From assembly GCA_017457955.1 (NCBI GenBank), contig JAFTGL010000004.1, positions 124,001-188,000 on the forward strand: 64,000 nucleotides of DNA, read 5' to 3'. This stretch comes from Ruminococcus sp. (lineage in GTDB: Bacteria; Bacillota; Clostridia; Oscillospirales; Acutalibacteraceae). Positions 1 to 8,494 of the stretch are shown here, in pieces. A program made the translations under genes and the position numbers. The notes beneath the pieces are model-generated. The model did not search any database. It saw nothing but the letters and a program-made list of their open reading frames with translations, and was not told where the DNA came from. Position 1 is the stretch's first letter; the number at the start of each line of letters is the position of its first letter.

Positions 1-443
1 ATATCACCCATCCCGTACCCGACCTCACGGGCTACATCACCGAGGGTCAGATCGTACTGGACCGCGGCTTGCAGAATCAGGGCATTTATCCGCCCGTCAA
101 CGTCCTGCCGTCGCTGTCGCGACTGATGAAGGACGGTATCGGCGAGGGCTTCACCAGAGCCGACCATCCGTCGCTCTCTAACCAGCTTTTCGCAAGCTAC
201 GCGAAGGTCATCGACGCGCGTTCTCTGGCGTCAGTCATCGGTGAAGAGGAGCTTTCCGAAACAGATAAGAAGTATATTGAGTTCGGCAGACAGTTTGAAA
301 ATACTTTCGTCAACCAAGGGTTTGACGAAAACCGCGATATCTCTCAGAGCCTCGATCTCGGCTGGAAGCTGTTATCGACCCTGCCCAGAACGGAGCTCGA
401 CAGAGTGGACGACGAGCTGCTCGATAAATATTACGGCAAGTAA
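1..443 (+). CDS. ntpB: V-type ATP synthase subunit B, C-terminal part
   Basis: The open frame enters from the left edge (first full codon at base 3) and ends at TAA 441-443, so only about the last 146 residues are present. The protein is the non-catalytic B subunit of the membrane V/A-type ATPase head. The visible part reads [15 protein letters not shown], then the conserved [14 protein letters not shown] stretch and a C-terminal helical region, all typical of the family. Subunit D follows after 35 bases, the usual B-D order of bacterial V-type operons. The true start lies outside the window. In anaerobic Firmicutes such complexes can either make ATP or pump H+ or Na+; the sequence here does not decide which. 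Confidence 0.95.
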   Translation, partial: ITHPVPDLTGYITEGQIVLDRGLQNQGIYPPVNVLPSLSRLMKDGIGEGFTRADHPSLSNQLFASYAKVIDARSLASVIGEEELSETDKKYIEFGRQFENTFVNQGFDENRDISQSLDLGWKLLSTLPRTELDRVDDELLDKYYGK

Positions 444-478
444 AATGCTTATGATCAGGAAGAAAGGAGAGTGATACA

Positions 479-1096
479 ATGGCACAGCAGACCGTACCGA
501 CAAAAGGCAATCTCATGGCGACCAAAAAGTCTCTGGCGCTTGCCAAGGTCGGCTATGAGCTGATGGATAAGAAGCGCAACATCCTGATTCGTGAGATGAT
601 GGCGCTGATCGACCGCGCCTCTGCGATCCAGAGCACCATCGACGACGCCTTCGCGAACGCGTACAAATCCCTCGAAAAAGCGAATATCACTCTCGGCTTC
701 TGTAACGAGCTGTCCAAGACCGTGCCGTTCGATACCTCCGTCACGATGGATTCGCGCTCTATCATGGGCGTCGAGATCCCCATCCTCTCCATTGAGAAGC
801 CCGAGGAAACCGAGTTGCACTACGGACTCCAGCACACGAACGCCCGTTTCGACGAGGCTGTCGCGCAGTTTATGGAGGCAAAGTACCTAACGGTGGAGCT
901 GGCTGAGATCGAGAACAGCGTTTACCGTTTGGCTGTCGCCATCAAGCAGACCCAGAAGCGTGCGAACGCCTTGAAGAATATCATGATTCCGAAGTTTGAG
1001 AGCGACGTGAAGTTCATCACCGACGCGCTCGACGAAAAGGACAGGGAAGAGTTCTCGCGTCTGAAGGTCATCAAACGGCAGAAGGCAAACAAATAA
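479..1096 (+). CDS. ntpD: V-type ATP synthase subunit D
   Basis: This 205-residue protein is the central-stalk (rotor) subunit of a V/A-type ATPase. The N-terminus carries the family signature PTKGNLM...SLALAKVGYELMDKKRNIL, followed by a long helical coiled-coil body and a second helix near the C-terminus (about residues 140-185), as expected for a two-helix rotor shaft. Length is normal for the family. The ATG follows an AAAGGAGAGTG ribosome site. It is the last gene of the operon: a rho-independent terminator follows 14 bases after the stop. Confidence 0.95.
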   Translation: MAQQTVPTKGNLMATKKSLALAKVGYELMDKKRNILIREMMALIDRASAIQSTIDDAFANAYKSLEKANITLGFCNELSKTVPFDTSVTMDSRSIMGVEIPILSIEKPEETELHYGLQHTNARFDEAVAQFMEAKYLTVELAEIENSVYRLAVAIKQTQKRANALKNIMIPKFESDVKFITDALDEKDREEFSRLKVIKRQKANK

Positions 1097-1110
1097 TCGT
1101 TTTGAGAAAT

Positions 1111-1144
1111 GACTCTTGAGCACGAAAGCTTGGGAGTCTTTTTT
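1111..1144 (+). terminator. rho-independent terminator after ntpD
   Basis: A 10-bp imperfect stem GACTCTTGAG / CTTGGGAGTC with a short loop is followed by a run of six T. It closes the V-type ATPase operon. Confidence 0.85.
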
Positions 1145-1167
1145 ATACGATCAGCTGTTTTTACTAA

Positions 1168-1198
1168 TAAAAAACGGCTCTGAGTTTTCAGAACCGTT
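1168..1198 (-). terminator. terminator for the tRNA-Leu gene
   Basis: Read on the minus strand, the stem AACGGTTCTGA / TCAGAGCCGTT is followed by a T-run, six bases beyond the CCA end of tRNA-Leu. Confidence 0.8.
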
Positions 1199-1203
1199 AA
1201 AAA

Positions 1204-1287
1204 TGGTGCGGGCGACAGGACTTGAACCTGCACGGGATCACCACCAGAACCTAAATCTGGCGCGTCTGCCAATTCCGCCACGCCCGC
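1204..1287 (-). tRNA. tRNA-Leu (anticodon TAG)
   Basis: On the minus strand the 84-base sequence begins GCGGGCGTGGC, pairs its 7-bp acceptor with CGCCCGC and ends in an encoded ACCA. The anticodon arm is CCAGA-TTTAGGT-TCTGG, giving anticodon TAG (reads CUA/CUN). It has the extended variable arm of a class II tRNA and a normal GGTTCAAGTCC T-arm. Confidence 0.96.
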
Positions 1288-1380
1288 GTGTTCTGTTTAC
1301 ATGTGCTATTATACATTTTGAAAGCGTAAATGTCAATCGGATTCTCGCCGGTAGATCAATTCTGCGCGTGACAAAAAGAT

Positions 1381-1409
1381 TTGACAAGCCCTATGCTTTG
1401 CATTATTAT
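1381..1409 (+). promoter_or_regulatory. sigma-A-type promoter for the acyl-CoA ligase operon
   Basis: TTGACA at 1381-1386 and TATTAT at 1404-1409 are separated by 17 bases, with the ligase ATG 36 bases downstream. Confidence 0.75.
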
Positions 1410-1445
1410 AGTAGGGTAGGACAAAAATGGTAAAGAGGAAACAAC

Positions 1446-3131
1446 ATGAGTGAAAAGTATGTGATCGATTATCCCCGTCTGACGATGTATCAGATGGTGG
1501 AGAAAGCGGCGCGTCAGCATCCTGATGACAACGCCGTTGAGTTTTTCGGAAAAAAGATATCTTACCGCAGCCTGCTCAGCAGAATCGAACGATGCGCCAA
1601 AGCATTCGTTGCGGCAGGTATAAAAAAGGGCGACGCGGTGACGCTGTGCATGCCGAATGTGCCCCAGACGCTCGAATGCTTCTACGCGATCAACCGTATC
1701 GGAGCCGTCGCGAATATGGTACACCCTCAGTCGGCACAGAATGAGATCACCTATTATCTGAACGTCAGCGAGAGCAAGGCAATCGTAACGGTCGATTTGT
1801 TCTTTGAGAACGTCAGCAGGGCGATCGCAAACGCCGATCATCCCGTACAGGCGATCGTCTGCCGTATGCAGGATGAACTGCCCTTCCCGCTGGATCTCGC
1901 GTTCCTCGTGAAAAAGGGCAAATCGTATCTGAAATATCCCAATACCGAGAACAGTATTTTATATAAGAAATTCCTCAAGGGCGCTGACAAGGTCAACAGC
2001 CTGCCGCCCATTACATATGAAAAGAACCGCACCGCGGTCATCCTGTACAGCGGCGGTACCTCTGGTCTGCCGAAGGGTATCTGCCTGACCGACCTGAACT
2101 TCAACGCCTGCGCCATGCAGTCGCGCGTCGCGATGGATACTCCGATCACCGACGGCATGCGCATGCTCAGCTGTATGCCGATGTTCCACGGCTTCGGCTT
2201 GGGTATCAACATCCATATCATTCTGATGTACGGCGCGTGCTGTATGCTCATGCCGACCTTTGATAAGCACAGCTACGCGAAGGCGCTGATCGAGAAGCGT
2301 CCGAATTTCATCGCGGGCGTCCCGACGATCTTTGAAGCGTTACTGCACCTGCCCGAGTTGGAGGGCAAGGACCTGTCTTACCTTAAAGGCATGTTCTGCG
2401 GCGGCGATTCGCTGTCAGTCGAGCTGAAAAAGAGTATCGACAACTTCCTCAAAGAACACAACGCCGGTATACAGGTGCGTGAGGGCTACGGTCTGACCGA
2501 ATGTGTCACCGCAAGCTGTCTGACGCCGAAGGACGACTACCGCGAGAACAGCATCGGCTTGCCGTATCCCGATACCTACTACCAGATCGTCGCTCCGGGG
2601 ACTGATGACGTCCTGCCTTACGGCGAAGAGGGCGAGATCATTCTGCGCGGACCGACACTGATGACACAATACCTCAAAAATCCCGAAGAGACTGCCAAGA
2701 CCCTGCGCAAGCTCGCCGACGGCAATATCTGGCTGTATACGGGTGATCTCGGCTACATGGACGAGGACGGCTACGTCTACTTCAAACAGCGTATCAAGCG
2801 TATGATCATCACCAATGGCTACAACGTCTATCCCGGTCCGATCGAGAATGTCATCGATGGTATCGACGAGGTCTCCTACAGCTGTGTTATCGGCGTAAAG
2901 GACCCCCGCCGCATGCAGAGGGTCAGAGCGTATGTTGTCCTGCGCGACGGCGTGACGCCCTCTGGTGATCTGAAAAAGAAGATCATGCAGGAGTTGAGCC
3001 TGCATGTCGCGAAGTACGCCCTGCCCAAAGAGATTATCTTCCGCGACGAACTGCCGAAAACGCTGGTCGGCAAGGTCGCCTACCGCAAGCTCGAGGAAGA
3101 AGCCAATGCCGAAGCAGAGGCGAAGTCATGA
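1446..3131 (+). CDS. AMP-forming acyl-CoA synthetase / ligase
   Basis: This 561-residue cytoplasmic protein belongs to the ANL (acyl-AMP-forming) superfamily. It would activate a carboxylic acid with ATP and CoA to acyl-CoA. The ATP/AMP-binding loop SGGTSGLPKG starts at residue 202, the YGLTE motif lies in the middle, GDLGYMDEDGYVYF and the following KRMI segment form the hinge, and the adenylation lysine sits in LVGKVAYRK at the C-terminus. Length is normal for a fatty-acyl ligase; the substrate cannot be read from sequence. The ATG has an AAGAGGAAAC site. It overlaps the next gene by four bases (ATGA), and an E2-like acyltransferase follows, suggesting that the acyl-CoA is made for a transfer or hydrolysis step nearby. 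Confidence 0.9.
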   Translation: MSEKYVIDYPRLTMYQMVEKAARQHPDDNAVEFFGKKISYRSLLSRIERCAKAFVAAGIKKGDAVTLCMPNVPQTLECFYAINRIGAVANMVHPQSAQNEITYYLNVSESKAIVTVDLFFENVSRAIANADHPVQAIVCRMQDELPFPLDLAFLVKKGKSYLKYPNTENSILYKKFLKGADKVNSLPPITYEKNRTAVILYSGGTSGLPKGICLTDLNFNACAMQSRVAMDTPITDGMRMLSCMPMFHGFGLGINIHIILMYGACCMLMPTFDKHSYAKALIEKRPNFIAGVPTIFEALLHLPELEGKDLSYLKGMFCGGDSLSVELKKSIDNFLKEHNAGIQVREGYGLTECVTASCLTPKDDYRENSIGLPYPDTYYQIVAPGTDDVLPYGEEGEIILRGPTLMTQYLKNPEETAKTLRKLADGNIWLYTGDLGYMDEDGYVYFKQRIKRMIITNGYNVYPGPIENVIDGIDEVSYSCVIGVKDPRRMQRVRAYVVLRDGVTPSGDLKKKIMQELSLHVAKYALPKEIIFRDELPKTLVGKVAYRKLEEEANAEAEAKS

Positions 3132-3907
3132 AACTGACTTGGTACGGCACGGCGGCGGTCATGCTGGAGTCGGAAGGCTTTCGGATCGTCTTTGATCCGT
3201 TCCTCAAAATCCCGATCAAGGACAGCCCCCTGCGCAGGCGACTGCTCGCGGATCACTTCCGCACCGCCGACGCGGTACTGGTGACGCACGGTCACTTCGA
3301 TCATATTTTAGATATCCCGCGCCTGTATCAAAATTCTGATAAAGAAATATATGCGACCGCGACGCCCTGCCGCACGCTGATGGAAAAGGGCTTTCCGATG
3401 GATCGCCTGCACCGCATTTTTCCAGGGAGCCTGCTGACGCTCGGGGGCTTTACGATCCGTGTCTCACAGGGACGGCACTGTAAATTCGATGTGGGCGTCG
3501 TGTGCAAAACGGTGTTCAAGGCTGAGACGTTCCGTCATCCGAAGCGGCTGTTACAGCTCTTGAAGCTCAACAAGCGCTATCCCGAGAACGGCGAGACCCT
3601 CTTTTACGAGATCGAAGCCGAGGGCAAGCGGATTCAGCTGATGGGCAGTATGGGCATAGATACCGATACGGAGTATCCGACAGGAGCGGACGTTCTGATC
3701 ATCCCGTTCCAGGGAACAGGTAATCCATCCGAAACGGTCGCGCCGATCATTGAGAAACTACAGCCCAAGTCGATTTATCTCGATCACTACGACGACGCGT
3801 TCCCGCCGATGTCCTCTCATGTCAGGACGGTGGATTTCGCGGCGAAAATGACTCAGAAGGGGATTCCGACCGCCGCAATGCTGTCGGGAAAAACATATAG
3901 CATATAA
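3128..3907 (+). CDS. MBL-fold metal-dependent hydrolase
   Basis: A 259-residue metallo-beta-lactamase-fold protein of the UPF0173/YtnP-like type. The metal motif is H54-x-H56-x-D58-H59 (THGHFDH); an N-terminal WYGTAAVMLES strand and a DPFL segment precede it, as in UPF0173 proteins. It overlaps the acyl-CoA ligase by ATGA and is 12 bases from the E2-like gene, so the three are probably co-transcribed and translationally coupled. The substrate is unknown; a thioesterase- or lactonase-like hydrolase would suit the acyl-CoA context, but that is inference. Confidence 0.8.
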   Translation: MKLTWYGTAAVMLESEGFRIVFDPFLKIPIKDSPLRRRLLADHFRTADAVLVTHGHFDHILDIPRLYQNSDKEIYATATPCRTLMEKGFPMDRLHRIFPGSLLTLGGFTIRVSQGRHCKFDVGVVCKTVFKAETFRHPKRLLQLLKLNKRYPENGETLFYEIEAEGKRIQLMGSMGIDTDTEYPTGADVLIIPFQGTGNPSETVAPIIEKLQPKSIYLDHYDDAFPPMSSHVRTVDFAAKMTQKGIPTAAMLSGKTYSI

Positions 3908-3919
3908 GGGGAGAAGGAT

Positions 3920-4816
3920 ATGGCAAAGGTAATCAACGGATATAAACGGAAATGGGGAGACCGCTGGGACGGCAGACGCGTCAAGGTACCCGGCCTGCAG
4001 ACCATCATGGCAAATCTGTGGCCCAAGCGTACCGACTGCGAGGTCTATCTCAACGACAAACTCGACGTCACAAAAATGCTTCAATTCGTAGAGAAGAAGA
4101 ACGCCGAGCACCCCGATCTGAAAACCACCTTCTTCCACTGTGTGATCGCGGCTGTGACAAAGATGGTCAACGAGCGTCCGATGATGAACCGCTTCGTACA
4201 GGGCGGACGTACCTACGAGCGCTATGAGATCAGCGCCGCCTTCACCGCGAAATTAGCTTTTGAAGACCACGCCGAAGAAGCCTTGCTGTTCTTCGTGCCC
4301 AAGCCGACCGATACCGTTGACGACGTCAGCCGCATGGTAGTCGACCGCGTCAACAAGGTGCGCAATCAGGGCGATAACAAGGCGGGCGTCGACGACCTGC
4401 TCGATAAAGTAGGCGCTTTGCCCAGACCGCTGATCATGCTGATCGCGAAGATCGTCCGCTGGATGGACTTCTGGGGCAAGAATCCCAAGGCGCTGACCGA
4501 CGGCGATCCGCACTTCTCGTCCATCTTCCTGACCAACCTCGGCTCGATCAAGTGCCCTGCCGTCTATCATCATCTAAATAACTACGGCACCAACAGCATG
4601 ATGATCGCGATCGGTACGATCCACGACGAAGAGGTCCTCATGCCCGACGGCACTAAGGAGATTCGCAAGATGTGCGACATCGGCGCGACCCTCGACGAAC
4701 GTATCGGCGACGGCTTCTACTTCGCCCGCAGTTTGAAACTTGTCCAGTATATCTGCGACAATCCCGACCTGCTTGACCTCCCGATCAACGAGCCGAGCGG
4801 CTTTGACTACAAATAA
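3920..4816 (+). CDS. 2-oxoacid dehydrogenase E2-like acyltransferase domain protein, catalytic His replaced
   Basis: This 298-residue protein matches the catalytic domain of lipoate acyltransferases and chloramphenicol acetyltransferase-like enzymes but has no lipoyl or peripheral-subunit-binding domain. The C-terminal motif that is normally DHRxxDG reads D-E-R-I-G-D-G (E260 in place of the catalytic histidine), followed by FYFARSLK. The preceding LTNLGSIKCPAVYHHLNNYGTNSMMIAIG stretch corresponds to the E2 core strands. It sits behind an acyl-CoA ligase and a hydrolase in one transcription unit, with a terminator directly after. It may be a structural or regulatory relative, or an acyltransferase with altered chemistry. 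The ATG has a GGGGAGAAGG site. Confidence 0.75.
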   Translation: MAKVINGYKRKWGDRWDGRRVKVPGLQTIMANLWPKRTDCEVYLNDKLDVTKMLQFVEKKNAEHPDLKTTFFHCVIAAVTKMVNERPMMNRFVQGGRTYERYEISAAFTAKLAFEDHAEEALLFFVPKPTDTVDDVSRMVVDRVNKVRNQGDNKAGVDDLLDKVGALPRPLIMLIAKIVRWMDFWGKNPKALTDGDPHFSSIFLTNLGSIKCPAVYHHLNNYGTNSMMIAIGTIHDEEVLMPDGTKEIRKMCDIGATLDERIGDGFYFARSLKLVQYICDNPDLLDLPINEPSGFDYK

Positions 4817-4822
4817 GATACG

Positions 4823-4849
4823 AAGCTCACCCAGACGGTGGGCTTTTTT
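4823..4849 (+). terminator. terminator after the E2-like gene
   Basis: The stem AGCTCACC / GGTGGGCT with a short CAGAC loop is followed by six T. Confidence 0.9.
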
Positions 4850-4892
4850 CATTTTTTGGAAAAATAAAGTTAAAAATTTCATCTGAAAACTA

Positions 4893-4921
4893 TTGACAGT
4901 CATACGAACCTGTGATATAAT
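4893..4921 (+). promoter_or_regulatory. consensus sigma-A promoter for the DUF1836/SPFH cluster
   Basis: Perfect TTGACA (4893-4898) and perfect TATAAT (4916-4921) are spaced by 17 bases, 26 bases before the GTG start. Confidence 0.9.
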
Positions 4922-4947
4922 CAGGTAAACTCAAAGGAGGGGATGAA

Positions 4948-5478
4948 GTGACAGAAAACTCTACAGACAAACGAGGCAGGATCGTCGACTTCCTGCCGCT
5001 GATACAGGCGGCTGACGGGCTGACGCTCAGCCAGGTCTGCGCACTGAGCCGCTTGGAGCCGTCGACCATCCAGAATTGGATCAAGCGCGGTTATGTACCG
5101 CATCCTGTCGGCAAGAAGTACCGTGAACGCCACCTCGCGCGAATATTGCTGATCGCACACCTCCGTGAAACAATGCCGATCGAACGCGTCGGAGAACTGC
5201 TGAGCTACATCAACGGCGACACCGACGACGAAAGCGACGATATCATCACGGAAGAAGCGCTCTATGACCTGTTTCTCGATATCGCCGATCAGATCGATAA
5301 AACCTATCCCGATCCCGATAAAGTAGGGGAGACGGTAGACGCTGTGCTCAGCAAATCCGATATCAGTGCTCAGCACCGTGAAAAAATCGCTTTCGCATTA
5401 CATGTGATGGCGTTCACACACCTATCAAACATCTATAAACAAAAAGCAGATCATTTATTTAATGAAAGGAAAAGATAA
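4948..5478 (+). CDS. DUF1836 domain protein, MerR-like DNA-binding regulator
   Basis: The 176-residue protein starts at GTG after a strong AAAGGAGGGG site. Residues about 25-65 form a helix-turn-helix of MerR type (LTLSQVCALSRLEPSTIQNWIKRG, then a basic RERHLARILLI helix), and the remainder is the acidic helical DUF1836 region. It is the first gene behind a perfect promoter and ends in TAATG, overlapping the SPFH gene by one base. It is therefore probably a local regulator of the membrane-microdomain cluster. Ligand and operator are not visible. Confidence 0.75.
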   Translation: MTENSTDKRGRIVDFLPLIQAADGLTLSQVCALSRLEPSTIQNWIKRGYVPHPVGKKYRERHLARILLIAHLRETMPIERVGELLSYINGDTDDESDDIITEEALYDLFLDIADQIDKTYPDPDKVGETVDAVLSKSDISAQHREKIAFALHVMAFTHLSNIYKQKADHLFNERKR

Positions 5479-6299
5479 TGGAAACCGTAAATGTTGTCAA
5501 TAATAAGAAGTGGAAGAAATGGATCGCTCCCGCGGTTATCGCCGTACTGGTCATCATCATGGCGATCAACGCCGTCACGATCGTCGACGCGGGTCATACA
5601 GGCGTCGTCGTGACGATGGGTAAGGTCAACGAAGGCGTTTTACAGGAGGGCGTACATCTGAAAGTCCCCTTCATCCAGAACGTCGTCAAGATCGACAACC
5701 GTATCCAGAAGCTGGAGGTTCAGACCGAAGCGTTTTCCAAGGACCTGCAGAGCGTCGATACCACCCTCGCGATCAACTACCGTGTCGATACCGACAAATC
5801 CTACAGCATTTATAAGAACATCGGCGCGAACTACGAGGACGTTCTTGTCACACCTGCTGTCAATGAAGTGCTCAAGGCGATCACCGCGACCTACACCGCC
5901 GAGGAGACTGTCACTAACCGTGCGCTGATCTCCGACGGTCTTGTCACGGGGCTGAACGAAAAGCTGAACTCCATCGGTCTGTATGTCACAGACGTGAACA
6001 TCATCGACTTTGACTTCTCCGACGCGTTCATCACCGCGATCGAAGAGAAGCAGGTCGCCCAGCAGCAGCTCTTGAAGGCTGAGACCGAGAAGAAAACCGC
6101 GATCACCAACGCCGAAGCCGACGCGGAGGCCGCCAAGGTACGCGCCGAGGGCGAGGCGGAAGCCAACCAGACGCTGGCAAAATCCCTGACCGACGCGGTC
6201 ATCGAGAACAAGAAGATCGAGAAGTGGAACGGCGATCTGCCCAAGGTCACCGGCGACGGCGGCACGATCATTGACCTCGGTTCATTGGATAAGGAATAA
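5478..6299 (+). CDS. SPFH-domain (prohibitin-like) membrane protein
   Basis: This 273-residue protein has one N-terminal membrane segment (about residues 15-32) and then an SPFH/prohibitin domain (VDAGHTGVVVTMGKV...LQEGVHLKVPF...VVKIDNRIQKLEVQTEAFSKD in pieces). A long Ala/Glu-rich coiled coil follows (residues about 190-240). Such proteins oligomerise at the inner face of the membrane and organise membrane domains or scaffold proteases. It shares an operon with NfeD and a second SPFH protein. Confidence 0.85.
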   Translation: METVNVVNNKKWKKWIAPAVIAVLVIIMAINAVTIVDAGHTGVVVTMGKVNEGVLQEGVHLKVPFIQNVVKIDNRIQKLEVQTEAFSKDLQSVDTTLAINYRVDTDKSYSIYKNIGANYEDVLVTPAVNEVLKAITATYTAEETVTNRALISDGLVTGLNEKLNSIGLYVTDVNIIDFDFSDAFITAIEEKQVAQQQLLKAETEKKTAITNAEADAEAAKVRAEGEAEANQTLAKSLTDAVIENKKIEKWNGDLPKVTGDGGTIIDLGSLDKE

Positions 6300-6346
6300 A
6301 ACATAGCACAGACATCGTTTGTACCGTTATTAACAAGGTAGTAACC

Positions 6347-6655
6347 ATGGAAAACAATCAAACCGATTTCATGAAAAACCGCCCCGTTGCGGCGCAGGCG
6401 AACCAGTTCAAGGACGTCTACGGCTCTCAGAAAAGCTCTACACGCACTACCATCAGCGCGGTGCTCGGTGTGATCGTGTTCATCCTCATGATGATCGCGA
6501 TCTTCACCGGCAACAACCTGATGATGCTGATCTTCATTTCGCTCTTTGCGATATTCCTCATATCCTTCCTTGTCGCAAAGCACGCGGACAGACAGAATAC
6601 CCCCGTCGAGCCGCAGGAGCATCCCGAAGCATTATTCAAAGACCATGACATATAA
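6347..6655 (+). CDS. small two-helix membrane protein
   Basis: I do not recognise this 102-residue protein. It has a polar N-terminus (about 30 residues), two hydrophobic segments (roughly residues 36-54 and 58-75) and a charged C-terminal tail. It lies between the first SPFH gene and NfeD on the same strand and close to both, so it is likely part of the same membrane complex or unit. Confidence 0.55.
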   Translation: MENNQTDFMKNRPVAAQANQFKDVYGSQKSSTRTTISAVLGVIVFILMMIAIFTGNNLMMLIFISLFAIFLISFLVAKHADRQNTPVEPQEHPEALFKDHDI

Positions 6656-6667
6656 TAGAGGTGACTT

Positions 6668-7099
6668 ATGGAACCTATGACAATTTTTTGGCTGATATTT
6701 GCCGTCGCGATGGCGGTGCTCGAGGGCGTGACCGTCCAGCTCGTTTCGATATGGTTTTCCATCGGCGGCGTAGCGGCATGCGTCACATCGCTGTTCACGG
6801 ACAATATCATCATACAGGCGGCTGTTTTCGTCGTCGTATCGGGGATCGCTTTGGCGGTGACCAGACCGCTGGTCAGGAAGATGAAGCGCCGCGGCTCAGA
6901 GCCCACCAACGCCGACCGCTTTATCGGCAAGACTGCCGTCGTAATCACGGCGATCGACAATGAGAAAGCGCAGGGCATGGTGAAGGTCGATAACGAGAAG
7001 TGGACAGCCCGCAGTAAGAGCGGCGAGCCGATCGCTGAGGGCACATCCGTAACCGTCTCAGCCATCGAGGGCGTCAAGCTCATCGTCAAAGAGAAATAA
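6668..7099 (+). CDS. NfeD-family membrane protein
   Basis: A 143-residue protein of the short NfeD type: two or three membrane helices in the first 65 residues (IFWLIFAVAMAVLEG..., then VTSLFTDNIIIQAAVFVVVSG) and a small OB-fold beta domain at the C-terminus (FIGKTAVVIT...GMVKVDNEKWTARS). NfeD proteins are almost always encoded next to an SPFH protein, as here. An AGAGGTGACTT ribosome site precedes the ATG at 6668. Confidence 0.85.
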   Translation: MEPMTIFWLIFAVAMAVLEGVTVQLVSIWFSIGGVAACVTSLFTDNIIIQAAVFVVVSGIALAVTRPLVRKMKRRGSEPTNADRFIGKTAVVITAIDNEKAQGMVKVDNEKWTARSKSGEPIAEGTSVTVSAIEGVKLIVKEK

Positions 7100-7142
7100 A
7101 AATTAAAATATATCGGAGTTGTTCTCCGGAAAGGAAACTATT

Positions 7143-8048
7143 ATGCCTATCATTTCGTATATCATTATCGCGATCATCGCGCTACTGGTTATCATCGTGA
7201 TTGCCCGCAACATCAAGATCGTACCGCAGGCGCATGCGTTTGTGATCGAGCGTCTCGGCGCGTACTACCAGACGTGGGGGACAGGTCTGCATCTGAAAGT
7301 GCCTTTTATCGACCGCATTTCGAAAAAGGTCTCGCTGAAAGAGCAGGTCGTTGATTTCCCTCCCCAGCCTGTTATCACCCGCGACAACGTCACCATGCAG
7401 ATCGACACCGTCGTGTATTTTGAGATCACCGATCCGAAGCTCTACACCTATGGCGTAGAACGTCCGCTTAGTGCGATCGAGAACCTGACCGCCACTACCC
7501 TGCGAAACATCATCGGCGATCTGGAACTCGACTCCACCCTGACCTCCCGCGACACCATCAACGACAAGATCCGTATCATCCTCGATGAAGCGACCGACGC
7601 GTGGGGCATCCGCGTGATCCGTGTTGAGCTGAAGAACATCCTGCCCCCGCGTGAGATCCAGGACGCGATGGAGAAACAGATGAAAGCCGAGCGTGAGCGC
7701 CGCGCGAGAATTCTCGACGCCGAGGGTGAAAAGAGATCTCAGATCCTCGTAGCCGAAGGTCTGAAGGAATCCGCTATCCTCAAGGCAGACGCGGTCAAGG
7801 AGACCAAGATCCGCGAAGCCGACGGTGAAGCGCAGGCAATCCTCGCCGTACAGAAGGCGTATGCCGACGCGCTGCGCATGCTCAGCGAGGCGAACCCGAG
7901 CGAGAAGGTCATCCAGCTGAAATCCCTCGAAGCGCTCCAGAAGGTAGCCGACGGCAAGTCGACCAAGCTGATCATCCCCTCGGAAATGTCGAACGTCGCG
8001 AGCCTTGCGACCTCGGTCAAAGAAATGGTCACCGACGCAAAAGAATAA
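7143..8048 (+). CDS. SPFH-domain stomatin-like protein
   Basis: A 301-residue stomatin/HflC-like protein of the QmcA/YbbK group. One N-terminal membrane helix is followed by the SPFH domain (VPQAHAFVIERLGAYYQTW, then LKVPFIDRI) and a coiled-coil tail rich in Ala/Glu/Arg. I chose ATG 7143 because it has a GGAAAGGAAA site; an earlier TTG at 7119 has no ribosome site. It ends the cluster at a terminator. Paired with NfeD it probably forms membrane microdomains. Confidence 0.88.
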   Translation: MPIISYIIIAIIALLVIIVIARNIKIVPQAHAFVIERLGAYYQTWGTGLHLKVPFIDRISKKVSLKEQVVDFPPQPVITRDNVTMQIDTVVYFEITDPKLYTYGVERPLSAIENLTATTLRNIIGDLELDSTLTSRDTINDKIRIILDEATDAWGIRVIRVELKNILPPREIQDAMEKQMKAERERRARILDAEGEKRSQILVAEGLKESAILKADAVKETKIREADGEAQAILAVQKAYADALRMLSEANPSEKVIQLKSLEALQKVADGKSTKLIIPSEMSNVASLATSVKEMVTDAKE

Positions 8049-8064
8049 TTCCGTCATAGAAAAA

Positions 8065-8091
8065 AGAGCAGTCCGCAAGGGCTGCTCTTTC
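8065..8091. terminator. bidirectional terminator between the SPFH gene and the small minus-strand gene
   Basis: The stem AGAGCAGTCC / GGGCTGCTCT has A-runs before and T-runs after, so it can serve both converging genes. Confidence 0.75.
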
Positions 8092-8092
8092 G

Positions 8093-8224
8093 TCATATCT
8101 CCGCATTGTTGAGGTCAAAATCGCTCTCTTCATGTTTGTCAGATTCCGACGCGATATTCATCATCGCCATCACCGTCACGCCGATCACACCGCCGACAAA
8201 GATCCCGATCAGAAAACCGATCAT
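8093..8224 (-). CDS. small single-helix membrane protein, DUF3789-like
   Basis: The likely protein is 43 residues, starting at ATG 8224 with a CAAAGGAGAG site. It begins MIGFLIGIFVGGVIGVTVMAM, a single glycine-zipper-like membrane helix, and ends in an acidic tail (SDKHEESDFDLNN). This layout matches the DUF3789 family of very small clostridial membrane proteins. A longer frame extends upstream to 8395, but that part is AT-rich and lacks a ribosome site. Function is unknown. Confidence 0.6.
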   Translation of the reverse strand: MIGFLIGIFVGGVIGVTVMAMMNIASESDKHEESDFDLNNAEI

Positions 8225-8382
8225 GTGATTCTCTCCTTTGTTAAAAATATATTTATTACTATTATTCTCTTTCATCATAATAAATATGTAATCATGCTGT
8301 AAAATACTATATATAGCGCGCGATTTGAACTCTGCACTAAATATTGTTAAAACTTTGTAACCGTAGATATTACTTTTGTTAC

Positions 8383-8411
8383 TTGAAAACCACAATATAT
8401 TGTGCTATTAT
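8383..8411 (+). promoter_or_regulatory. probable promoter of the 8495 gene
   Basis: TTGAAA (8383-8388) and TATTAT (8406-8411) are 17 bases apart. The 270 bases between the two flanking genes hold only this and the AT-rich leader. Confidence 0.5.
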
Positions 8412-8494
8412 TCATATTGCAATCAAGATGAAGTGTGCATAGACCGCTTCACACAACGATAAAACAGAAAAATCGAGGAAATGAGGAGATTAAC

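Noticed and set aside
3920..4816. Chloramphenicol acetyltransferase resistance gene
   Set aside because: The fold is related, but the catalytic histidine is absent, and length, motifs and operon context fit an E2-like protein.
7182..8096. 304-residue open frame on the minus strand
   Set aside because: Antisense to the SPFH gene; no start context and low-complexity composition.
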